DNA from: Megaleporinus macrocephalus | Lineage: Eukaryota; Chordata; Actinopteri; Characiformes; Anostomidae | DNA: 64,000 bases | Direction: 5' to 3' | Assembly: GCA_021613375.1 (NCBI GenBank) | Contig: CM038716.1 | Span: 4,735,684 to 4,799,683 of the forward strand | Shown: in pieces, positions 38,101-50,100 of the stretch | Numbering within the stretch: the stretch's first letter is position 1 | How the letters are laid out: every line of letters starts with the position of its first letter | Notes under the pieces: model-generated | The model's database searches: none | What the model was told of the DNA's origin: nothing | The model's input: the letters and a program-made list of their open reading frames with translations, nothing else | Program-made: the position numbers and the translations under genes

Positions 38101-41100
38101 TGCGACAGCTGAAGGATACTGCAGACAGGAGGCCCACGAGCTGAAGTAGTGCCGTCCCAGCATGGAACCGCTCTGAGTGCACATCCAGCTTATGCTCTTG
38201 TCATGGCCCGTACTCACCACCCACTGGCTCTGCAAGGAGAACACCATGTCGGACACCCGACCCTGATGAGCTGAAAAACACACAGGTAAACAGGCACACA
38301 GTCTTTTTAGTGAGTTCAGGACTGAAGAGTGCAGACAGTGTTATGAATGAGGTTAGCTTCATCGCTCTTGGGTGCCACCTGGAGAGACTGTCCTTCACAT
38401 GCCCAACACCATGTTTGCCCCACTTAGAAGTCTCAGCAGATTCTCAGCAGTATACTGGGAGCCAGGGCAGTGAACGTTAGAGGGAATCTGAAGCTTCTAG
38501 TTTGACATAGGTTGTCTAGAACAATGAAACATATGGGAACTAATAACGTTCTATGGGAGTCAGAATGAACCAAAAATAACATACAACAGGTGTGTCATCT
38601 TGTTACTTAGAATTTTCATCTGTGGCTTCAGCCTATTAAAACAATAAACAACACTGAGCAGTCACTGGTATAAATATTCTAATTATTGAATTATTATTTT
38701 ATGATATCTGAGCTCATAACATGCTCTGGCTTGATCCCAGTTCCGAACGTGGTGCTGAAATCTGCAGCAGGTTGGTGTCTGCAACTGCTGGCTGTCTAAG
38801 CAGCGCTCAGAACACAAAGTGGGCTTTGTAGACAGCTGGTCTATATCTGAGGACAATTCTGGTCTTTTAAGTAGTGACCGTATCCACCCCCTCGAGGGTG
38901 CTGCTCTCAATTCCTGTAGCACAGCGCCCGGACTGCAGCAGTGTGTCACTGCCAAACCAAGGCCAAGACATTAGTACATGTGTTTGTTTTCAAAACATGC
39001 ATTTATGCGTTTTCCGGTGGGAACAGTAGATACAGGTTTTCACTGGATACAGGGACAGCTTTTCAAAGATTTCATTAATGGATTTAAATTCTTTTGTTGA
39101 ACTCCAGGCTGGTTTTCTACAATGACAGAGTGTAGTCCATCTGTTCCTCTGTATACTTTGTTCCATTGTTCTTCTGATCAGGATCCCCTAAAGACCACCA
39201 CAGAGCAGATATTATTTGGGTGGTGAGTCATTCTTAGCACTGCAGTGACACTGATGTGGTGGTGTTGTGTTAGTGTGTGTTGTGCTGGTATGAGTGCCGT
39301 TCACTCTATTAGACACTCCTACCTTGCTGGTCCACCTTGTAGATGTAAAGTCAGAGACAGTAGCTCATCTGCTGCTGCAGTCTGGGTTCCTCTAGTCCTT
39401 CTTCTGTAGTCACAGGATGCTGCCCACAGGACACTGTTGGCTGGACGTTGCTGGTTGGTGGACTATTCTCAGTCCAGCAGTGACACTAAGGTGTTTAAAC
39501 ACTTCAGCAGCAGCACTGTTGTGTCTGATCCACTCACAACCCCACAACACACACTAACACACCACCACCACCACCATATTTGTGTCAATGCAGTGCTGAG
39601 AATGACCCACCCTGTTCTACAGGTACAGACTTTAGGCACTATTGCACCTGCTCTGTGGTTAAAACATTAAAAAATAGCAAATCATTTTTGGAATGATGGC
39701 TTGTGTTGCTACAGGTCTCAACATTAAGGCTTGTCTACAACAACTCTGTGTTGACCAAGTGGATGATGGATTTCTGAATTATTTTACAAAACCAAAGCCA
39801 ATGTGTTCTTAGGGTTGGAACATGGATAGAACGGATATATCAGCTTTTAAATGAGTAGGTTTTCCAGTAGAGCTACCAACTATGCCACATCCATAGTGGC
39901 TACCGACTGCAAATATGTTTATTTCAGGGCAACTAAACTAATCAGTCAGATAGTCTTTCATGCATATGAGCCTTAAAAAACTAAAACAAAACTACAGGGG
40001 CTGTATTTTAAGCTTTATAACTTTTTAAACTTGTCATTACCTGGGTAGGTTTTCACATGATTCATCTTGTTGAAATCTTCAGAAATCAGGAACTCCTGCA
40101 CAGAAAGTGAAAATCTGAAGTGAAAATCCATACAGCACTGTGAAGGAGTCAGAGACAACCCAGAACTATAGCACTTCCATTCAAAACAGCCATCAAGTTA
40201 TTAGCTTTTTAGCTTTTGTGTGTGTGTGTGTGTGTGTGTTGAACACACACAACAGACAATAACACAGAAGGCTCACCATCTAAATCCAATAAAGCAACGT
40301 GAAAACAGCATTAACACCACAGCCTGGCTATCTGCACTCCACCTAGAAAACCATGTGACTGTAGCACACCACATTTACACAGCACTGGAGAGAAGCTGTG
40401 TTCAGAGAAGAAGTGAAGAGTAAGAGCATACAGTATAAGAAGAACTAAAGTGTTATCCAGTAAAGCAGAATGTATGGATGCTTATGTAAGATAACACCAC
40501 TGTCCTACATATTTTGAGAGTGGGGATTGCCAGTCAGTGGACAATGCTCCTAACACACGGTTTATAAAGGGAAAATTTCTCGCTCATATTCTTGGAAAAT
40601 AGTCTTCTATTAATTCTATGTGGATAGAATAGGACTGTGTATTGGCAAGAACCTGGCAATACAATATATATCGTGATATATCGATATATTGCGATATACT
40701 ACTACTACTATTAAAACAAACCCATATACGAACATGTTTGCCAACGCTTACAACAGCATTGCGCCCTTGTGCTACTTGCTTATGTTGGAGTGCAGCTGAA
40801 AATGGATAATACAAGTGCCATCTAGTGGTCAGAGGTTTAAAAACAACACACAATGATTCACTGTCTGCCAGGAATCTTTACACATAAACTTTTAATTAAT
40901 AATCCACGCTGTGTTTTTGGGAATCAATACAACATAATATCGCAATATTCGATATTTCAATATTTTTTACACCCCTAGTCTAGTAATTGATGTGCTACAG
41001 TCAATAACAGCTACCTTTTCAAGGTGTTTCTGTTAAATGGCCTACAATTACAGTTCCAAAAGGCAGGAGCGTTAAAACACCAACTCAAATTTTCAACATG

Positions 41101-44100
41101 GTGTATTTAATTAGAATTCAGTACGGTCCAGTTAGAGGAGATCTCCTCAGGACAAGGTCCGGACCGTCATTAACTCTAACTTGTGTTCTGATTCAGTGGT
41201 GTATCCTGTTTACTGAAGTAGCCTAGTATCAGCATCTTATACCATCAGCTACTGAAACACCAACACATCACACATACCATTCAGTATCTTTACTGTTTAA
41301 ATGCTGAACTGAATGAATTATTTATAAACTTCTAATAAATGTTTTTTACTTTCTTGAAGTAATAAGGGCTACATTAAAAAAAACAAAATGCTTTGAAAAA
41401 AGAGCATCTTAAAGTGTTTATTTATAAAAACTTGTGAAGAATAAGCACAAGTCTCTTCATTCCTGGTTAAAACAGTCGGGTTTCGGCGTCAACTTTCCTT
41501 TTTCAGAGCTTGTTATTGTTTCTCCAACCTGCTTTACTTTCTGACTGCTGCTTCTCGCTTTGTACCTCGCATGTGTGTGCGCCGCACTCCCGAAGCTGAA
41601 CAGATCTGATTGGATGAGAAGTGCCTTTGGTGATCTTAAAATGCACACAATTGGTCTGTGAGGTTAACGCGCCGCAAAGCCCGTATACCGTAAAGACTAC
41701 AAAAGTTCCGCTTAAGTCATTTTAATGCTTAAAAAAAATAAACACTTAAAATTAAATCGCTCTTCATGCGTTATCGGTCGGGTCCGCATTAGACAGCACC
41801 TGTGTCCAGACCCGGACCGCGGCCTGCCTATTAATTTTCGCAGAAACGCACACAACGTTCAATAGTTATTGGCAGTTTAAGCTTTTAAATTTAAGAGAAT
41901 CTATTCCATAAGTAGAGCGGACCATTCGTGACATCCCTTCTTAATAATGCATGGTCACCACTGAGCTCACCATGGAAAGTGAACTGGATCATAATGTGTG
42001 GGAATGACTAGTTCCACTGCCTTACTAAGCTGGGGCCACAAGTTAACTCTTGATTCCAAGTCTTACTATGTCGTGACCATGATTTAGAATCACGTTCCTA
42101 AAGCTTATTAAGGCATGTTTTTATTAACAAGGTGACAAACTGGCTGTGCACTTGTTTCTAAATACTAATATATTTTGCTTTTTAATCTCCTAGTCTCCAG
42201 GAACTCCACTGCCATCTCTGACATTTTCCTGAGAATCTGACGTAACACACCTACATTTTTTTTCTCCAAAGAGAGATTTAAAAAGGGTAAAAAGTAAATA
42301 AATGCATTAAAAAGTGGTCAGTTGGACCACAGAGGACCATAGAGGGAACCTATTATGCTAATTTCCAACCTTCCTTATTGTATTTTGGGAATCTATTAGA
42401 AGAGATGTACGTTTGCCTAATTGTGTTTCTCAAAACACAATCTTTTCCTCATACCCTGGATCTCTGTATGAAAGGCTATGTGAGAGCTCCTTTGTCTTCA
42501 AGCCCCACCTTCTGATGATACTTTAAGTGGTCAGCTTATCCACTCTGTTCTGAGTGGTCAATACCAGAACACCAGGCATCACAGTACAAGTTTTGCCCCC
42601 ACACAGCTATGCCTATTCTTACAATGACATTGGTTGTGCTGTATCACTTTGAGCCAGAGTCCGATCCTGAAAGTCAGGCAGAACAAGCTGGTAGACTTGG
42701 CTTACCTATAGCAAGCTAAACTGGAGCAAGACAGTTCAGAGTGGAAGGGTTTACTGTTAGGGGTGTAAGAAAATATCGAAATATTGAATATCGCAATATG
42801 TTTAGTGATACTGTATCAATTCACATAAAACACAGTATTGATTATTAAATAACAAATTACATGCACAGATTCCTGGAAGACAGTAAAACATTGTGTGTTG
42901 TGTTTAAACCTCTGACCACTAGATGGCAGAATCCATTTTCAGCTCCACTCCAATATTAACAAGCAGCACAAGGGCGCAGCACAAGCAAGTGCTGTTGTAA
43001 GCATTGGTAAACCTGTTCATATAGTGTTTTTAAAAATCTCAATACATCACTTTTCTTGCAACATCGCAGTATATCCCAATATATTGAGTCGTGACTGCTG
43101 TATCACAATAAGTATTGTATCGTCAGGTTCTTGCCAATACACAACCTGTCTTACTGTCTCAGGTGGGCAATAAGAATTGTGTTTTGGGATGATGTCACAC
43201 TGTTATGAAGAAGAGAGCTGGAATTCCAACGAGGCGATGCTAGCAGCAGAGAAGTACTTTCTGTTAACTGAGCTTTATAACTCTGCAGACTGCCTCCATG
43301 CACAACAGCTACAAAGCACACTACAGAACACTGTCCTGTCCTGCACAGTGAAGAGGACAAAAATCAACATCACAGAAATTAACTTTTGTTAAATCCGGAG
43401 GCTATCAAGTATTAAATTCCACAGTCAGATGCCACCACCATGATCAGAAGCTTTTCTGGTAGAATTTCAAGATAAAAAGCCTTTCCCCCCTCAGCGAGCC
43501 ACAAAATGCAGCGCCTGAACTTTGCAAAAGGTCACTGGAACTGGAAATGGCAGCGTGTGATGTGGTCAGACAAAAACTGAACTTTCTGGTCATGCACACC
43601 ATCATCATGTGGGACGGTATTTGTAGCCCAAAATCTGTCTGCCTCTGCCGGAAGGCTAAAACTTGGCCACAGGGCGATGTTACTAAACAGAACTCTTTCT
43701 GTTCCAAAACACAGTGTAAAAATAAAATATGGAGCTGAACCATCTGTTTAAGCCTGAAATATAATTTATTAATATACTGATTTACACTCATTTTGTGAAT
43801 CATTTTGAAACTGAGTGAACAAAGTTTAGTTGTGTCATAGTGTATCATCGAGACCCAGATTGTTCTCTGGAGTGTCAATGACTTGCATTATGGTAGATAT
43901 AATGATCACTAGATAGAATTACACAACAATGTTGGAGAGGAGTCTTATGAGAAGTTAACAACAATAATAATAGTTAGAGATGGACAGATCAGCGTTTTTG
44001 CCGATTCCGATAGCTGATCACCTTTCAGCACGATTGGCCGATAGCCGATACCAATCGAGGGCGGAGAAAGGGTATGTATTTCCACCTAGTGGTTCAGATA

Positions 44101-47100
44101 GGAATTGCAGAGAGGGGGTTCTCCTCTTGAAACACTAGTTGGAAATACAGAAATTAGGCTCATAACGCCATTGATTGGCTCTCGGGATCAGCTAAATTGG
44201 AGAAATATCGGCCGATCGCATATTTTGATTAAAAATCGGACGATACCGATACATAGCTGATCGATCCTTCCGTCTTTAATAATAATAATCCTCTCGATAT
44301 TGACATCGAGAGGAACCAGTTGAGGTGGTTCGGACATTTGGTTAGGATGCCTCCTAGACGCCTCCCTGTGGAGGTGTTTCGGACATGTCAAACCGGGAGG
44401 AGACCCCAGGTAAGACCAAGGCACGCCGGAGGGATTATATCTCTCGGCTGGCCTGGGAATGCCTCAGCATATCCCCGGTAGAGCTAGAGGACACACGCTC
44501 ACACCTACTGGCAAGTTAGAGTAAGTGATCAACTTAACATGTACGCGTTTGGACCGTGGGAGAAAACCAGAGTAGCCGGATGAAACTCATTCAAGCACGG
44601 GGAGAACATACACACTACACACACACAGAACTGTCCGGAACCGGGAATCGAAGCTGAAGCATCTTGCTGTGAGGCGACAGTGCTAACCACTACACCACCC
44701 AGGTTTAGGCCAGTGTTTTGGGGGAGAAATTGTTATATATATATGGGTGCTTATTTCATTGTACTGAAGCTTCCATCCTCACACGTCACAGTGTTGCACA
44801 CAGCATTTCTATCTTGGGCCAAAAAGCTTGACTGTTGTCTCATCTGACCACGAAACATTTGTTCCACATTTCAACCGGGTCAGTCTGGTGCTTCCTGACC
44901 AACTCCAGATGTGCTCTGATGCCGACTGTCTCTAGTAATGACTCCTTTCTAGCCGGACGCCCATACAGGCCAGCTGTACGCAGAGCTCTTGATTTAGTTC
45001 ACTGGTGTTTCTTTACCCTAGTCTGAGTCACTCTATCTCCACATTTCCCCTCACGAGTACTGTTCTTGCTCTGACACTGGGTTTTTAAGAGGTGACCTTG
45101 TCTAGGCTGCATGTAGGATACCAAGCAGCTTCCATTTCCTCGCAATTGATCCAAAAGCACTCACTCGTTTCCCAGCGAGCACTGCTGGGTCAATTGTGAG
45201 GAAATGGAAGCTGCGAAATACCCCCCAGACACCGCCTAGACAAGGCTGGGAAGACTTCTGAGGGAAGCCACAAAGAGGCCAATGATTACTTTGAAGGAGC
45301 TGCAGAGTCCAGTGGTTGAGACTAGCGTGAAGGTGCATCAGTGAACAGTATGAAGGGCTCGTCCATGTCTGGCCTGGCTATACAGGAGTGATTACTGAAG
45401 AAAATGGCATTACAGCACATCAGTGTGACCCAGTTTATATGTAGGATGAGGTTTTGTTATGTTTCGTGGACACAAACTGAGCTTTTGGTCCACAATTAAA
45501 AAATGTGTGGTGCACAACTAATACAGGGCATCTTATTAACACAGAAGGACAGATGGATAATCTATGCTTTCAGTAGGTGCAACCATCAAAAGTCTAAAAA
45601 AATGTGGTGCCTATTTTCACTTTGTATATAACAAAAAAAAAAAAGAACAGCAGCACTACGACTGAGGATGTTGGTTCAGAGAAGAGAGGAATGCCACAGA
45701 GCAGTAACCAATTTTATTGTTAAAGGATTGCATCTTGTTTAGTGCTGTGTACTGGCAAGAGCATGGCGATACAATAAATATTGTGATACAGCAGTCACAA
45801 TTTAATATATCGCGATATACTGCAACATTACAAGCAAACTGATATACTGTGATTTTTCAAATTCTACTATTAAAACACACCACTGTATGAACAGGTTTAT
45901 CAATGCTTACAATAGCATTGCGCCCTTGTGCTGCTTGTTAATGTTGGCGTGGAACTGAAAATGGATTACAACACTCAGAGGTTTAAACAAAACACATACA
46001 TTCACTTTCTGCCAGGAAGCTGTGTATCGATACAGTATCACGAAACCTAACATCCCGATATTCAATATTTTTTTACACTCCTAATAGTAATCATATTCGT
46101 TTAAGGGTGTCAAGTGTGAATGACAAAGAACTAATATGAAAAGCCTTAATGTATCAGCCTCTTACCACAATAGCGCCATTTTCCTGTCCTATGAAGATCC
46201 GCCTGCTTTCATGGTGGTACGACATACAGGAACACTGGGCTATATACACATACACACAGACACACACAGAGAAACAGAGACGAGAGATGGTTAATACAGT
46301 TTATGGCTTAGCACCTTTTTTTAGATAATGAGTCTGTACCGCAGTGTTTTCAAGAATAAAGCATATACTCTGAACTGGTCTCCCTCTCTATTTTGACGGG
46401 GAGAAGTTACAATAAGGTAAATAAATAAGAATTAAAATAATGATTTCAAACACAAGCATTTTAAAAAACACTTGGAACATTTAATAATGAAATAAACTGA
46501 TTTCAATAGACATACCAAAGAGATACTCAGCAATACATACAATAACACAGGAAATGAACACCCCGCCCAGCATAAGACTCACCCCTCCACCTGGAGAAGT
46601 ACCCCTCTGTGTGACACCAGCAGAGGTAAGGAGGACCCTCAGGAGGATCAACCCCCGGAAAAGTGCTGGTCCGGATAACATACCCGGACGAGTACTACGG
46701 GAGTGCGCTGATGAGATCTCCGAGGTCCTGGCAGACATTTTCAATGTCTCCCTCACCCAGGCAGCTGTTCCCACCTGCCTGAAGACCGCCACCATCATCC
46801 CAGTCCCCAAGAGCTCCACAGTGACAGGTCTGAATGACTACCGGCCGATAGCTCTCACGCCGATAGTCACTAAATGCTTTGAAAGACTGGTTATGACCCA
46901 CATCAAAGCCACCATCGACGTCACTGTGGACCCACACCAGTACGCCTACAGGAGGAACCGATCCACAGACGATGCCATTTCCTCTGTGGTCCACACTGCC
47001 CTCACCCACCTGGAGCAGAAGGACTCATATGTCCGTATGCTCTTTGTGGACTTCACTTCCGCCTTTAACACCATGATACCCCAGACACTGACAGATAAGC

Positions 47101-50100
47101 TCTCCTCACTTGGTCTGCGCTCTTCTCTTTGCAACTGGGTCCTGGACTTCCTGACCAACAGGCCGCAGTCTGTGAGGATCCACAACCTCTCCTCCTCCAC
47201 CACAATCCTCAGCACTGGCTCCCCTCAGGGCTGTGTGTTGAGCCCCCTTTTGTTCACGCTGCTCACATATGACTGCTCACCCATCCACCCAGGCTGTCAT
47301 ATTGTGAAGTTTGCGGACGACACGGCAGTGGTCGGATGCATCACAAACAGTGATGAGTCTGGCTACAGACGGGAGGTAGAACACCTGGAGGGTTGGTGCA
47401 GAAAGAACAACCTCTGCATCAACATAAAGAAGACGAAGGAGATGATTGTGGACTTCAGAAGGGGCAGACATGCCCACCTCCCCCTGCATGTCGGAGGGTC
47501 TGCGGTGGAAGTGGTCTCCAGCTACAGGTACTTGGGTGTTCACCTGAGCAACAACCTCACCTGGAGCAACAACACTTCCAGCCTGGTCAGGAAGGCACAT
47601 CAGCGGCTCTACTTCCTCAGGCGGTTGAGGCGAGCTGGGCTCGGGAGCTCGGTCCTCACCTCCTTCTACAGATGTGTGGTGGAGAGCGTTCTATGCTCCA
47701 GCATCAACGTGTGGCACGGAAGCTGCTCTGCTGCAGACAGGAAAGCTCTGCAGAGGGTGGTGAAGGCTGCACAGAGGTCTGTCGGAGTCAGCCTCCCCAC
47801 CACCACGGACATATACACCTCCAGATGCAGGAAGAGGGCCACCTGCATCATGAAGGACCCCACTCATCCAGCACACTCACTGTTTGTCCCGCTCCCCTCA
47901 GGCAGGAGGCTGCGGAGCGTTAAGTGTAGAACGAACAGACTGAGGAACAGCTTCATTCCGGAAGCTGTAAGACTTTTAAACGCCACTTAGTGGAACCACT
48001 GCACTGACACTTTTACTGCACTGACACTTTTACGACACCAGTCACTTTAATACACTCTGCTGCTACCTTCTCCATTCCTGTTTATTTTATTTTCATATAT
48101 TTTATATATTTATGTTTATGTTTATTTATTTAAGTACTGCTGTCTGGGTAAAACTGGGTCCTTGGGTACCACAATTTCGTTCCACCCCATGTACCACATG
48201 TGATGCGAATGACAATAAAGTCTCCTTGAATCCTTGAATCCTTGAGTCAAGTTTGAGCCATGTTGTGCATTAGAAGGGGTTTGCATAGCTTGTGCATCAA
48301 AGGGTAAACTGAATTTAATGCAACAAAGTATTTACAAATATTATATAAAAATAACTGTGTTTGGTTTTTGATTAGTTGTTTTTTTCTGTTTATAATAATG
48401 TGAGCATTTCTCTAAGTATCAAAATATTATGTTTTACCATATCGCCCACCTACAGCCGAGCCTTCAAAGCCATCGCACACTGGTCATGCCATGTTGTGTT
48501 TCCATCAGTTCCATAGTAGAGCAGTACTATAGCATGCCAACAGGAAACCTACTGCAGCTTTCTGTGTTTGCAATATAGCATCATTTATTCTAGTAACGGC
48601 TAAACATACTGTGGTAAGCTGTGACACACTGAAGAACTGAGCATTGCTCGAATGTGTGGTGTCATTGTGCGGTGCCAGCACCCGTGGGTGTACCGCCATA
48701 AAATAGCAACAGTTCCGATTTTTTTGGACTTTGCATAATTGCATGCATCCGGTATGCAGCAGCCTTTAGTCAGTAAAAGGCAAAATGGCACATAGATGTT
48801 CAGGAAAAACCATGCACTGCAGAAGGTTCTAGATCACAGTGATACTGAATTTGAGCTGCCCTGGCGGTTCAGAAAGGTGTATGTGTGTTTTGTACTTACA
48901 TGACACAGTATGGTAGATGCTGGGCCAGTACTGCCCACTGTCCCTCTTTAGCCATACTCGAATAGTCCTGAAAGAAGTGTTACAGTCAATAAACCAACAA
49001 ACAAACAAACAAGTTGGTATCAACGTTGCTCTATTTACACATAAAAGAAGACGGAAATGAACAACAGGAACACTCATATGACAATACTCAGAGATAGCAC
49101 CGCTCTGATAGTCCGGCTGGACTTTGACTGCTGGCATTTCTGGTAAGCGGTAATGGTAGTTATTATACGCGTCACCGGCAAAACCAGTACAGTACAGTGC
49201 TGGTATGCAGGTCATCAACAATGGAAGGTAATATATTAATCCCCCACCAACACCAGTATATATGTTATGTTCTGATTGCTGGTCAGCAGCAATGGAAGTT
49301 AATAATTCTGGTCAAAAGCAAAACCATTATATGTAATATTTTGGATACTGTAACCAGCATGACTAAGCTGTGTGGCAAGCGCAACTAGTACCACACCAGC
49401 ATAATGCTGTCATCATTGCTCTATTTACACATATAAGAAAACAGTAATGAACATTTGGAACACTGATATGACAACACTCCGAGGAAGCACTGCCCTGATA
49501 GTCAGACTTGTAGTAGAAAAAGATGGACTTGATACTCAGGAGAAAAAGGGCAAATCTGACAAAAAATCTAATCTAAAACAGTGCACACTTTGCGGGATGT
49601 CAAATTGTTATCTATGCACTTCTTCCATCGAGGTAGTAGAGGTTTAGCTTGAGTGAACTGCTTCAATTTAAATGCTACACAGGTATTTTACTATAGTCTA
49701 CTATAGTCTTTTACTATAGATGAGCCCAATGTGCTCTGATTGGTCAGCTTGCCCCCTATGTTCTGACTGTTCAACCACCAGAGCAGCATCTTACAGTCTT
49801 TCTCTACAGTGGTGGTGATGGGAACCAGGGGTCACAATGTCTACAACAAGCCACAAGCCACTTTACTGACTGATCTGGAAACCAGTCATTGTATATGTAA
49901 TGTGGACAATAAAACAGTCATAAATCTGAAGGACAAAAACTTTCTCTGGGAACTATTTCCCCTGCACGTATCCCTCCGCCATAAACAAGCCCAAGCTTTA
50001 TCATAAACTATAAGAAGATAACGTATCAGCTTATTAATAATCATTTCACATAAAACGTTACGTGTTGGGGCTTTTACTGGCATTAAAAGCTCTTTAGACG

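Noticed and set aside
47277..47923. Additional reading frames overlapping the LINE
   Set aside because: They are shadow frames of the reverse transcriptase ORF.
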